64,000 nucleotides of DNA from the NCBI RefSeq assembly GCF_023051145.1, contig NZ_JALKFS010000005.1, positions 1,426,001 through 1,490,000 of the forward strand, given 5' to 3'. Of the stretch, positions 53,683 to 61,542 are shown in pieces. The first letter of the stretch is position 1. Every line of letters begins with the position of its first letter. A program made the translations under genes and the position numbers. Source of the DNA: Williamsia sp. DF01-3 (GTDB lineage: Bacteria; Actinomycetota; Actinomycetes; Mycobacteriales; Mycobacteriaceae). The notes under the pieces are model-generated. The model was not told the DNA's origin and searched no databases. It saw only the letters and a list, made by a program, of their open reading frames with translations.

Positions 53683-54338
53683 TTCGATTTGCTGTTTTCT
53701 GCCGCGACGATGCCAGGCAGCTCATTGAGGCTGTGGATGCGCCAGTCGGAGAGCTCAGCGACCTCTGGGTTGTCCCGAAGGATCCATCCCCACGGACCTC
53801 GTTGGATGTAGGCGGTCTTGAGGCCGGCCTTCTTGGCCGGGGTGATGTCGTTGTCGATTCGATCGCCGACGTAAAGGATCTGGTCGGCTGGGACCTGCGC
53901 GGCGTCGATGACTCGCTCGAAGAACGCGACGTCCGGCTTCTGGACGCCCCAATCGTCGGACGTGGCGATGAAGTCCGTCGGCAGCTCAAGGCCGCGCAGC
54001 AGGCCGCCCGCGCGGACAGTTTGGTTGCCGGCGATGCCGACCCAGGTGCCGCTCTCACGCAGCTTGCTGAGTGCGGGGCGTACATCTGCGTATAGATCAT
54101 CCTCGCCAAACCATTCAGGTTTACCGGCGTCGGCGCGCTCCTGGCGGGCTGTCTCTAAGTCGAATCCGGGCCTGAACACCTGGAACGTCTCGCGATAGTC
54201 CTTGCCGGAGGCAATGGTGGCGCCGAAGACGGAGACGAAGGTATGGCGGGGTACACCGAGCCAGTCGGCCCATGTCCCGTACTCACGGGTCTCGTCGACC
54301 AAGCACTCGCCGACGTCGAATACAACTGCTCTGATCAC
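53679..54338 (-). CDS. HAD-superfamily hydrolase
   Basis: The protein has 219 residues. HAD motif I is VVFDVGECLVDET (the second Asp of DxD is replaced by Glu), motif II is GIAGNQTV, the Lys is in GVQKPDVAFF, and motif IV is YVGDRIDNDITPAKKAGL. The DVGE variant may change catalysis from phosphatase-like chemistry. It pairs with the XRE/TPR regulator, convergent with a 4-bp overlap. Confidence 0.85.
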   Translation of the reverse strand: MIRAVVFDVGECLVDETREYGTWADWLGVPRHTFVSVFGATIASGKDYRETFQVFRPGFDLETARQERADAGKPEWFGEDDLYADVRPALSKLRESGTWVGIAGNQTVRAGGLLRGLELPTDFIATSDDWGVQKPDVAFFERVIDAAQVPADQILYVGDRIDNDITPAKKAGLKTAYIQRGPWGWILRDNPEVAELSDWRIHSLNELPGIVAAENSKSN

Positions 54339-54638
54339 TTTGCCAGCCTACCTTCCGGATCCGGTAGAACGGGGACAGACAGGGGAAGCTTCAATATAAC
54401 CAGCGTCGGATGAAAGGTGCCTTTGTACAACAAGTCTGGTCTGGTAGCCGCTGTACCGGCATAGGATAGTCGATAGTCGTGGTCAGTCGGGCGGCTAGGG
54501 AGTTCGTTGTCTTTGCATCTGCTCATTGAACTGTCGCAAAAGCCTAGTCTTCAGAGCACAGGATGGTCTCCCTGCTTATCCGATTTCGGCGATTGGGGTA
54601 CCTAGTCCGAGCGAAGGGTCGAAGGGGTAAGGGAAAGG
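54339..54638. other. Intergenic spacer in the island
   Basis: I see no gene in these 300 bp. A palindrome TTGTACAA lies at 54423-54430, upstream of the HAD gene, and could be an operator or promoter element. The rest shows no clear hairpin or repeat. Confidence 0.4.
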
Positions 54639-54796
54639 TCAGTCGACGATGCGACCAGATGTCCAGGTTTTAGGAGTCGTCCTCTGCGTCAATCGCGCTG
54701 CGATCAACGCGGCGATGTCTGCAAAGGCTTCTCGGCGACCGCGGGTGTAGTCGTCGTCGCCAGCCTTCGGTTCGCCTGCGGCGACTATCCAGTCCG

Positions 54797-55138
54797 TCAC
54801 GTACTCAACAGCGTCGGAGAGGCTTGTGCAGTCCTCAGCGGTAAGAGCAGATCGGGCACTCCTGTCGCGAAGGTCTGAGGAGGTCGTCTTAAGGAGTTGG
54901 TAGTGAGCTCGTCAACCTGACTCACTGCGTTGCTGATAAAAATTGCAGCGCTGCCGTAGTCACCTCGCTCCGCGCGAAGCCATCCGTCGATACCAGCTAC
55001 GTCGATGAGCACTCGGTGTTGGGCGTAGTCGAACGCATGGCCGGCAGGTACGCGGCCCGATGGAAGTGTCACGATTATTCCGTCGAGATGCTTTTGCGCC
55101 TCGCGAAGGTGATCGGGGGATATCTCGTATTTGGGCAT
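54797..55138 (-). CDS. Hypothetical protein, possibly frameshifted at its 3' end
   Basis: The start MPKYEISPDHLREAQKHLDG gives 113 residues ending at 54797. After VSQVDELTTNS the reading becomes Pro/Thr/Leu-rich and less protein-like. A neighbouring frame, open from there to a TGA at 54639-54641, reads better (SALTAEDCTSLSDAVEYVTD, DDYTRGRREAFADIAALIAA). One base change near 54895 would join them into about 166 residues. No family is recognised. Confidence 0.45.
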   Translation of the reverse strand: MPKYEISPDHLREAQKHLDGIIVTLPSGRVPAGHAFDYAQHRVLIDVAGIDGWLRAERGDYGSAAIFISNAVSQVDELTTNSLRRPPQTFATGVPDLLLPLRTAQASPTLLST

Positions 55139-55258
55139 TGGCTCATTCTTCCATCCGGTGGGTCCTTGAGTTCGCTGGCATTCTCCCAGTGAACTAGGAT
55201 CTAAATCGCAGTCGAGGCTTCGTAATCGCGGTTGCTCAACCCTAAGGAGGTGGCGGAG

Positions 55259-57331
55259 TTGATTGCCTTCGATTGCCCGGGTCCGGGAATGCCATTGTTT
55301 GAAGAGGCGAAGGCACTTGGGGACTCGGAAGCGAGGTTCTTGGGACTGCTGCCGCACGCTGCGTGGGCCGACTACGCGCAACGCGGTCAGATTCTTGTTG
55401 CGGTTGATCCTAACCCTCGGGGACCCAATGGGCAGGGCAAGCTCGCCGGGTACGTCGCTTTTCGCTTGCCGCGGCAGGAAGTCGCGGTGGCTCACCTAGT
55501 GATCCACCCTGATTTTCGTGGTCGAGGCATCGCAAGGTTGTTGGTGGAGGAACTCCGCCACCGATACCCCGAACGTAGAGGACTCGCTCTCAATTGCCGT
55601 CGTGACTTCCCCGCGAGCAAGATGTGGCCAGTCCTTGGGTTTGTTTCAACTGGTGAAAGGCCAGGCCGTGGTCAAGGAGGGCTTCCTTTGACTCGGTGGT
55701 GGCTTGATAATGGGCATCCGGATTTGCTGACGTGGAATGGGCCGTCCGACTCCTTGCTATCGATCGTAATTGACACAAACGTGTTTATCGACATTCACGC
55801 GGGGGCAGATGGCGAAATTTCCGACCGAACGCGCGAAGTTCTCGATTCTCTCGGTGATCGTATAGAGGTGCTGGTGAGCCCGGAACTATTGAACGAGATA
55901 GAAAGGATAGACGACGCTGAGAAGCGACGAAGCCTGCGCGGGGCGGCACAAGCGTACTCGCGTCTGGTTGCCCCGCCGGATGAGATTCGCCGCCTTGAGG
56001 GTGAAATAGTTTCGGCCCTGTCCAAGAAGCCGGGGAGGATTCAGGACCGAAGCGATATCTTGCACATCGCTCATGCGGCCGCCGTGGGAGTGCGCGTAGT
56101 CGTGACTAGGGATCGGCCGGCCCTCAACAAACTGGCGGAAATCGTGGGTGACAAGTGCGGTGTTCTCCTTACAACTCCGTCAAACGTGGTGGCCCTTGTG
56201 GATGAGCTTGAAAATGAGTCAGCTTATGCACCAGTAGTTTTCATGCGTACTGACTACCAGTTGAATGAGATAGACTCCGGGAGTGTTCAAATGCTTCGGG
56301 GGTTCTTGAGCACGGGGACAGGTGAAAAGCTGGCGGCCTTTGAGCGTGAAACAGAGTTCTTGGCTGCAGCAAAACCCAGGTCGCGGCGGGTTGTTTGCCT
56401 ATCGCCGACAGGGGAGCCGATTGCACTGGTTGGACTGGACTATTCGGGTTCGACCATTAATGTTAGACTCGCTCGAATGTGCCGCACGCCTATTGCGATC
56501 TCTTTGGCGGCCCAGATGACGGAGTATGTTAGACAAGTCGCAGCGTCGCTGAACTGTAGCCTCGTCAAGGTCACCGATTCGCACCTGCATTCAACTCTGC
56601 GAGATGCGTTTATTGCTGATGGGTATGCCGTTGGCAACTCGTCCGAACTTCTTGGACTGGTGCTTCCAACGGTTGCGCCTCGCACCGAGGCCGTAGACGC
56701 GATCTCAGAGGTTCTCGCCGCCGCCGGCGAGGCTGAACGGTTAGTTCTTCGTTCGCTTGTGCAGGAGGAGTCGTTCCACACTCCCAGCGGAGCAATGCGA
56801 GCAGAGCATGTCCTTCGCCCTTTCCGTCTGACTGACGCACCACTCCCGACGTGGCTCATCCCGATCAAGCCGCAATTCGCGGCTGACCTCTTCGGATGGC
56901 CGGAGCAGCTCTTCAACCGTCCTTCGTCTCTCGGAATGAGCCGGGAGCACGTCTACTACAAGGCGAGGAGTGCTGGGGAGTCGGCCCCGGGACGTACCCT
57001 CTGGTACGTAAGTGGCTACGGGCATCAGCAGATCATCGCGTGTAGCGGATTGGTCGATGTTGTTGATGGAGAACCAGATGTTCTCTATAGGAGATTTCAG
57101 CGGCTCGGGGTGTACACCCGCAGCCAGGTTCGTGCGACTGCCGGATCGCGACAACGAGTCCGTGCGCTGCACGTCACGGACACGGAGATCTTCCCCTACC
57201 CGGTGACACTGTCCAGACTGAAGCGTCTTGGCCACCAGCACGGTCAGAACGTTCAGCTAGTCTCGTCGACACGGATGATTGCCGGTTTGGCTGGCGAACT
57301 GTTGCGGGAGGGGCGTCTTGGCGGGGTTTGA
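55259..57331 (+). CDS. Multidomain GNAT-PIN protein (acetyltransferase plus predicted RNase)
   Basis: The protein has 690 residues. AAGGAGG at 55244-55250 places the start at the TTG at 55259, not at the earlier in-frame TTG. N-terminal GNAT domain: VAHLVIHPDFRGRGIARLLV near 76. PIN domain about 168-300: VIDTNVFIDIHAG, SPELLNEIERI, RSDILHIAHAA and TRDRP give the acidic active-site residues. A second GNAT-like region (PIALVGLDYSGSTINVRLAR) follows, then a PUA-like C-terminus (YYKARSAGESAPGRTLWYVS). Base use looks more A+T-rich than the core. It is followed 28 bp later by an ASCH gene. Confidence 0.72.
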   Translation: MIAFDCPGPGMPLFEEAKALGDSEARFLGLLPHAAWADYAQRGQILVAVDPNPRGPNGQGKLAGYVAFRLPRQEVAVAHLVIHPDFRGRGIARLLVEELRHRYPERRGLALNCRRDFPASKMWPVLGFVSTGERPGRGQGGLPLTRWWLDNGHPDLLTWNGPSDSLLSIVIDTNVFIDIHAGADGEISDRTREVLDSLGDRIEVLVSPELLNEIERIDDAEKRRSLRGAAQAYSRLVAPPDEIRRLEGEIVSALSKKPGRIQDRSDILHIAHAAAVGVRVVVTRDRPALNKLAEIVGDKCGVLLTTPSNVVALVDELENESAYAPVVFMRTDYQLNEIDSGSVQMLRGFLSTGTGEKLAAFERETEFLAAAKPRSRRVVCLSPTGEPIALVGLDYSGSTINVRLARMCRTPIAISLAAQMTEYVRQVAASLNCSLVKVTDSHLHSTLRDAFIADGYAVGNSSELLGLVLPTVAPRTEAVDAISEVLAAAGEAERLVLRSLVQEESFHTPSGAMRAEHVLRPFRLTDAPLPTWLIPIKPQFAADLFGWPEQLFNRPSSLGMSREHVYYKARSAGESAPGRTLWYVSGYGHQQIIACSGLVDVVDGEPDVLYRRFQRLGVYTRSQVRATAGSRQRVRALHVTDTEIFPYPVTLSRLKRLGHQHGQNVQLVSSTRMIAGLAGELLREGRLGGV

Positions 57332-57359
57332 CAGACAAGATCTAGGTCATCGAGGTCTC

Positions 57360-57803
57360 ATGTTGCTCTCGATACATCCAACTCACGTGGAGAAGATTCT
57401 GGCGGGCAGCAAGACGACTGAACTTAGAAGAACCCGCCCAGGTGTACTGCCAGGCCAGCCTGTTGCGATCTATTCAACAGCCCCTACGGGTGCGGTGGTT
57501 GCCACCTGCCGGGTGGAGCGCGTCGAACGCTCTTCGTTGCCTCGCCTTAGAAGGAATGCTTTGGGTAGCTCCTGCGTGTCGAGTCAGGAGTTTACGAGAT
57601 ACTTCGATGGTTGTGACTCTGGTACCGCCATACACATTTGTGATGTGCAAGCGCTCGCAGTTCCAGTCGCGCTGAGTCATCTGCGCGCGAACTCTAAGTA
57701 CTCACCTCCTCAGACATGGCACTTTATCGATGAGCCGAAGCTGGCAGCGATGTTGGGCAACCATCCTTCGAGACGTCACTTTGATTCGATGTTCTGCGTG
57801 TAA
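57360..57803 (+). CDS. ASCH-domain protein
   Basis: The protein has 147 residues. The ASCH core is LSIHPTHVEKILAGSKTTEL with RRTRPG, then PVAIYSTAPTGAVVATCRV. ASCH domains (PUA-like barrels) bind RNA or modified nucleosides. GAGG lies five bases before the ATG. The tight link to the GNAT-PIN gene, whose C-terminus is also PUA-like, suggests a shared RNA target. Confidence 0.78.
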   Translation: MLLSIHPTHVEKILAGSKTTELRRTRPGVLPGQPVAIYSTAPTGAVVATCRVERVERSSLPRLRRNALGSSCVSSQEFTRYFDGCDSGTAIHICDVQALAVPVALSHLRANSKYSPPQTWHFIDEPKLAAMLGNHPSRRHFDSMFCV

Positions 57804-57950
57804 TCGAGGGACTGTCGGCTTCGGTTGAAGCTCGCGAGATGGTGTACCTGCCTATTTGCGCTGCGGCGTTGCTTTCTGAACTGGTGTGAACATCGATGCG
57901 AGGGGTGACTCAGACGTTGTTTAACGTCCGTGCTTTGCTCTAGACTGCTT

Positions 57951-58097
57951 GGTTGCTCCGCAACCGGTCGGAGCGCCTCCGGCGCACTGTGACCGGCCTC
58001 CGGCCGGCTAGATATTTTGCCCTTCTGGCCTTCCGATTCTGACCGGCGTCGACCGCCGCGCAAGTCCCGACTCCGCTGCGCTTCGGCCCTCCGGGCT
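57951..58097. repeat. Cluster of four short hairpins with TCC loops
   Basis: GGTTGC-TCC-GCAACC (57951-57965), GCGCC-TCC-GGCGC (57973-57985), CCGGCC-TCC-GGCCGG (57993-58007) and GGCCC-TCC-GGGCT (58085-58097, one G-T pair) share the same triloop. They lie in the 449-bp gap 57804-58252, where I see no gene. They resemble structured DNA of plasmid replication or transfer origins. Confidence 0.6.
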
Positions 58098-58252
58098 CGC
58101 AAATTCTTAAACTTGCACTCGGCTTCGCCTCCCAGAAAAGTTTCCGCTCGAGTCTTGCGCTCTGTCCTCCTATGCTGGCCCAAATCTCCCTCGCCAGAAA
58201 GCAAAAAAATTGGCGGACAGCGGGTCTGCCGAACTAGGCCGGGAGGGTCACC

Positions 58253-58390
58253 ATGAGCAAGGGCAGAGCGCGAGAGCTGTCCAACGACGAACGACGGATC
58301 GTAGGGAGCCGTCGCGAGCACACCCCCACGCCGTTGCCGTTGCGCACCAACGGTGTTGTCACGAACGTGAAACATCACTGCTTGCGGTGA
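58253..58390 (+). CDS. Small basic protein (45 aa)
   Basis: An ATG with a strong GGGAGGG five bases upstream opens 45 residues (SKGRARELSNDERRIVGSRR, ending in VKHHCLR). It is highly basic and could bind nucleic acid. It precedes the frame at 58410 by 19 bp. No family is recognised. Confidence 0.5.
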   Translation: MSKGRARELSNDERRIVGSRREHTPTPLPLRTNGVVTNVKHHCLR

Positions 58391-58409
58391 GCAGCGCAGC
58401 CGGATCAAG

Positions 58410-58921
58410 GTGTTCGCAGCTGGCACCGGCGGCGCCATGTTGCAGGTCGAGTTTCCCGGCGTCACGATGCAGTTCACCAACTGCGAGCAGGTACAACTCG
58501 CGCTCGGACTGTTTGCGATCGCTCGTCAGGCGCGTATGGGCATGAGCAAGTTGTATGGGCTGCCCGGTGTCATGACGGAGACCAACGTCGAGGTGCAGAC
58601 AACCATGATGTGGACACAGATGCCGATGGGAGCAGCGGCTCGTGATCAGTTCACGCACCCTGTCACCGGCAAGGTGTCGCCGTACGTGCGTCTCACAATC
58701 GCCCCGCTGACGTTCGCTTTGATGGACACGACCGCCATCGAAACGATGGTCGCTGCGATGAAGAAGGCCCACAAGTTGGCTGCGGCGACGTTCGACGACG
58801 GGGAGGAGTTCTCGCGGAACTCGGCCGCACCGAGGTGGCGGCCACGTGCGCAGCACAGCTACCGAATCACCGGGACGGGATGGCTGAAGACCGGACCACC
58901 GCAGAGAACAATCGCGACTAA
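58410..58921 (+). pseudogene. Hypothetical plasmid-type protein with one-base frameshift
   Basis: The first frame (from the GTG at 58410 or the ATG at 58437) has MLQVEFPGVTMQFTNCEQVQ and MDTTAIETMVAAMKKAHKLA. Near 58812 it loses sense. One added C (TTCCTCGCG) continues as AELGRTEVAATCAAQLPNHR and closes at a TAA (58919-58921). The join gives about 170 residues. Function unknown. It is another single-base break. Confidence 0.5.
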
Positions 58922-58926
58922 TCGGA

Positions 58927-59008
58927 TTATCCCCAGGCTCGGAAGTTGTCCACAGCTCCGAGCCTGGGGAGGCGCTGGATGCCGCGCGGCCTGGGGGCCG
59001 CGCGGCAT
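58927..59008. other. Paired hairpins with DnaA-box-like sites
   Basis: Hairpin 1: CCCCAGGCTCGGA / TCCGAGCCTGGGG (58931-58943 with 58957-58969, perfect 13 bp); its loop contains TTGTCCACA (58946-58954), the actinobacterial DnaA-box consensus. TTATCCCCA (58927-58935) is one base from another box. Hairpin 2: ATGCCGCGCGGCC / GGCCGCGCGGCAT (58979-58991 with 58996-59008, perfect 13 bp, TGGG loop). It could be an element origin, or terminators for the gene in front. Confidence 0.55.
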
Positions 59009-59052
59009 GCTTGTCGCTACCGAACCACTCGCGACCCGGCAAGGAAACCGTC

Positions 59053-59388
59053 ATGATCTGCTGGAGTATCACTGCCCATGCCGCCTCGCATCCCGACGAG
59101 GGGATCCTCGATGCTGGTGCAAGCGACATGTTCACACATGCTCGTCGGTCTGCCGGCGCTGCCGCGTTTGCTGCGCTCATGGTGATCGCCGAGGAACACC
59201 CGCGGTCGTCACCGTCCGTAACCATCAGCGTCCACGACACTCCGCTCCTGCTCGCCTACGCAGGTCAAGATGCGGCAGGTCAAGTTGAACTGGGGCAGCT
59301 ACTCGATGCGGTGATTCAGGTTGGCGAGACGGGAGTCGCGCACTCCACTTCTGTCTGGGGCACGGATGTCGGAACGTGGCCCGCGTGA
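59053..59388 (+). CDS. Hypothetical protein of the mobile region
   Basis: The protein has 111 residues, ATG with AAGGAAA upstream. It is soluble and acidic, with HAASHPDEGILDAGASDMFT and LELGQLL-type helices near the end (VELGQLLDAVIQVGETGVAH). No family is recognised. It lies behind the paired hairpins and may belong to the element backbone. Confidence 0.5.
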   Translation: MICWSITAHAASHPDEGILDAGASDMFTHARRSAGAAAFAALMVIAEEHPRSSPSVTISVHDTPLLLAYAGQDAAGQVELGQLLDAVIQVGETGVAHSTSVWGTDVGTWPA

Positions 59389-59695
59389 GGTCGACTTCGT
59401 ATCTGTCATCGATCCCCTAGTGGCCGCTCAAGACGATCCTCAGTGGACTGTTTGTGACAGAGGATCTCTGCTGGTCGTAACATTGTGTGCCTCCCATCTC
59501 GAGAGGGGCCACCATGGTGTCAGCAGGACAAAGCGGCCGGATAGTTTGCGTACGCATCCGCCGGGAGTCCGATGTGTGAGTGTTGCGACGCCGACGATGC
59601 GTCATCGGACGCCAGCGATCTTCCGGACATCGCGCTCGCAGCCATTTCGGCCGGGTTGGATCTGGTCCGATGGGATACAGAAATCGAGCCTGTGA
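59366..59695 (+). CDS. Doubtful hypothetical frame
   Basis: The frame opens with SERGPREVDFVSVIDPLVAA and reads well to LLVVTLCASHLERGHHGV, then turns Arg/Pro-rich. A neighbouring frame (59514-59579) continues more sensibly as SAGQSGRIVCVRIRRESDV. So the real gene may end at 59579 after a one-base shift, or there may be two tiny genes. Confidence 0.25.
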   Translation: MSERGPREVDFVSVIDPLVAAQDDPQWTVCDRGSLLVVTLCASHLERGHHGVSRTKRPDSLRTHPPGVRCVSVATPTMRHRTPAIFRTSRSQPFRPGWIWSDGIQKSSL

Positions 59696-59739
59696 CCGTG
59701 TGCGAGGACGCCGAGCCGGGTTCCTCTAGGGAGCACTGA
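59572..59739 (+). CDS. Small acidic Cys-containing protein (55 aa)
   Basis: An ATG with GGGAG four bases upstream opens CECCDADDASSDASDLPDIA and LDLVRWDTEIEPVTVCED. It is strongly acidic, with a C-x-C-C start. It overlaps the end of the frame in front (59579). No family is recognised; short acidic proteins are common in phage-like elements. Confidence 0.4.
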   Translation: MCECCDADDASSDASDLPDIALAAISAGLDLVRWDTEIEPVTVCEDAEPGSSREH

Positions 59740-59800
59740 CATACCTAAGCGCGGGTAGCGATTCGTTGTTGGAGCCCCGGGATCTCGCTTTGTGGTGCAC

Positions 59801-60367
59801 CTACTTGAGATGGCGATAGAGGGTGGTCCGACCGACGCCGATCACTTCAGCGATCTCCGTGAGATGCATGCCGCTGTCGCGCATGCGTTTCGCTTGTTTG
59901 ATTCTCGCCGGCGTCATCTTGGGTGGACGCCCGCCGACACGGCCACGCTCACGGGCCGCGGTGAGTCCGACTTGAGTCCGTTCACGGATGAGGTTGCGTT
60001 CGAACTCAGCGATCGCTCCAAAGATCGAGAAGATTAGCCGGCCGCCCGACGTCGTCGTGTCGATGGCCTCAGTGAGGGACTTGAACGCGACATCTTTTTC
60101 CCGGAACGATTCGACCGTTTGAAGAAGGTGCGGGAGCGATCGGCCGAGGCGGTCGAGTCGCCAGACGACAAGAGTGTCGCCAGGACGCAGATGCGTGAGC
60201 AGGTCGTCCAACTCGGGGCGCGACGTCGTTGCACCGCTCGCGGTGTCTATCCAGATCCGCGAGCAACCCGCGGCTCTGAGTGCGTCGCTCTGCGCGTCGA
60301 CTGTCTGCTCGGCCGTCGACACCCTCGCATAGCCCAATAGTTCGCCCACGAGAGACGAGTGTTTCAC
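59801..60367 (-). CDS. Serine recombinase (Tn3-type resolvase/invertase)
   Basis: The protein has 188 residues with a GTG start at 60367 (a later start near LLGYARVST is possible). The catalytic Ser is in YARVSTAEQ, RPELDDLL follows, VVWRLDRLGRS carries the active-site Arg residues, and EFERNLIRERT is the long E helix. The C-terminal HTH is MHLTEIAEVIGVGRTTLYRH. It probably resolves cointegrates of a Tn3-type transposon; no Tn3 transposase is in the window. Confidence 0.9.
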   Translation of the reverse strand: MKHSSLVGELLGYARVSTAEQTVDAQSDALRAAGCSRIWIDTASGATTSRPELDDLLTHLRPGDTLVVWRLDRLGRSLPHLLQTVESFREKDVAFKSLTEAIDTTTSGGRLIFSIFGAIAEFERNLIRERTQVGLTAARERGRVGGRPPKMTPARIKQAKRMRDSGMHLTEIAEVIGVGRTTLYRHLK

Positions 60368-60436
60368 AACCCATCCTGGTGTTGAATATTGAACCAGAGG
60401 TTTCTGACATGGGTTTCGACACTTCGTTTGTCGCTG

Positions 60437-60458
60437 GTCGGGCCCGTTTGGGCCCGAC
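60437..60458. repeat. Perfect inverted repeat upstream of the resolvase
   Basis: GTCGGGCCC-GTTT-GGGCCCGAC has 9-bp arms and a 4-base centre. It is 70 bp upstream of the resolvase start, where a res site or promoter hairpin would be expected. Apart from this, 60368-60698 shows no credible gene. Confidence 0.5.
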
Positions 60459-60698
60459 GTTCCATAAACGTTTGTTTTCGGGACACGTAGATTTTCTCAG
60501 TGGGGTTCGGAACTTGGGACTATCGACGGGGGCGGCGACTGCGGAGCAGACGGACAGTTGCGTGCGCGACGACTGTGTGAACCACCGTTACAGATGGACT
60601 TCTGTCCGGATTTTGCGTCAAGCAGTACAACGCAGCTCGACGTTCATGGGTTCCAGGGGAAGACGCTCGGGGATTTTAGCATCATGATTGAGTGCCCA

Positions 60699-61169
60699 TC
60701 AGGACGAAGTCGTCTCAGAATTGGCCATCACTGCCGCGGCATATCGCTCGAAAAGGGCGGTGGACAGGTCGTAATCGTTGATAGAGGGGTCCAAGTTATA
60801 CATTCGCAGCAGTTCGGCGTCTAGCTGAAGGTGACGCTCACGCAGTTTTGGGGGCATCCCGTCGCGGTCATACATCTGCGCGAGAGACATTCCGGGGAAT
60901 TGAGCTCGCGCGTCCACAACCGCTGTTGCCATCTCGGTGATCAACGCACGCTGCGCCGTGTCTAACGAAAGGAAGGGGAATGTGTTGTAAACCGAGCCAG
61001 TGGAAATCTGGAAATCTGACTTCATCCTGCTTGATACGACGCTAATCCAGTTCGTGAATACTCTGCTCTGTAGGAATGCGAAGACAGCCATGTCGGCGGG
61101 AGCCACCCAGAATACAGAATTGTTGACGATGACGTCGCGCTCATATCTCGCTGAGGTGGGCCCTTCGTA
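60699..61169 (-). pseudogene. C-terminal remnant of a type II restriction/modification DNA methyltransferase
   Basis: About 157 residues are open from the IS copy B edge: NNSVFWVAPADMAVFAFLQS, RVFTNWISVVSSRMKSDFQI, SVYNTFPFLSLDTAQRALIT and LAQMYDRDGMPPKLRERHLQ. This is the target-recognition and C-terminal part of MmeI-like fused methyltransferases (NTFPFP-type motif). The catalytic N-terminal part is missing, removed at the IS junction. It is a dead remnant of a defence system. Confidence 0.65.
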
Positions 61170-61231
61170 GTGGTCCAGTTGTTGTGCGACTCTGTTGCCC
61201 GAGTGTTTGGGCAGGAAGAATCGACGACGAC

Positions 61232-61519
61232 ATGGCAGGTAGCAAGCGCCGGCGGCATACGCCGGATCAGATCATCCGCAAGCTGGCCGAGGGCAACAAG
61301 CTCCTCGGGACCGGGCAGGAGTTGGCTGAGGTGTGCCGGCATCTGGAGGTCACAGAGTCGACCTGGCATCGCTGGGTGGCCCAGTACGGGGGCATGAAGG
61401 CCAATGACGTCAAACGCCTCAAAGAACTCGAAGCTGAGAACGCTCGGCTCAAGAAGTTGGTCGCCAACCAGGCCCTCGATATCGACATGCTCAAGGAGAT
61501 TTCGTCGGGAAACTTCTGA
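61232..61519 (+). CDS. IS3 OrfA (copy B)
   Basis: The protein has 95 residues. The HTH lies in RRRHTPDQIIRKLAEGNKLL and HLEVTESTWHRWVAQYGG, followed by a leucine-zipper-like helix (ELEAENARLKKLVANQALDI). It ends at SSGNF just before the -1 frame of OrfB. It is related in layout to copy A but clearly a different element. Confidence 0.88.
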   Translation: MAGSKRRRHTPDQIIRKLAEGNKLLGTGQELAEVCRHLEVTESTWHRWVAQYGGMKANDVKRLKELEAENARLKKLVANQALDIDMLKEISSGNF

Positions 61520-61542
61520 CCCCGAACCGCAAGCGCAGCGCC

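Noticed and set aside
55232-55259. Earlier TTG start for the GNAT-PIN gene
   Set aside because: AAGGAGG lies inside that extension, eight bases before the TTG at 55259, so the later start is preferred.
54797-55495. A 232-residue minus-strand protein overlapping the GNAT-PIN gene
   Set aside because: The first 119 codons are opposite the N-terminal GNAT domain and look like shadow; the credible start is at 55138.
57951-58097. CRISPR array
   Set aside because: The hairpins share only a TCC loop, not repeat sequence, and spacing is irregular. No other stretch of the window shows regularly spaced direct repeats and no cas gene is present.
59801-61169. A complete Tn3-type transposon
   Set aside because: Only a resolvase is present; no Tn3 transposase and no recognisable 38-bp terminal repeats were seen in the window.
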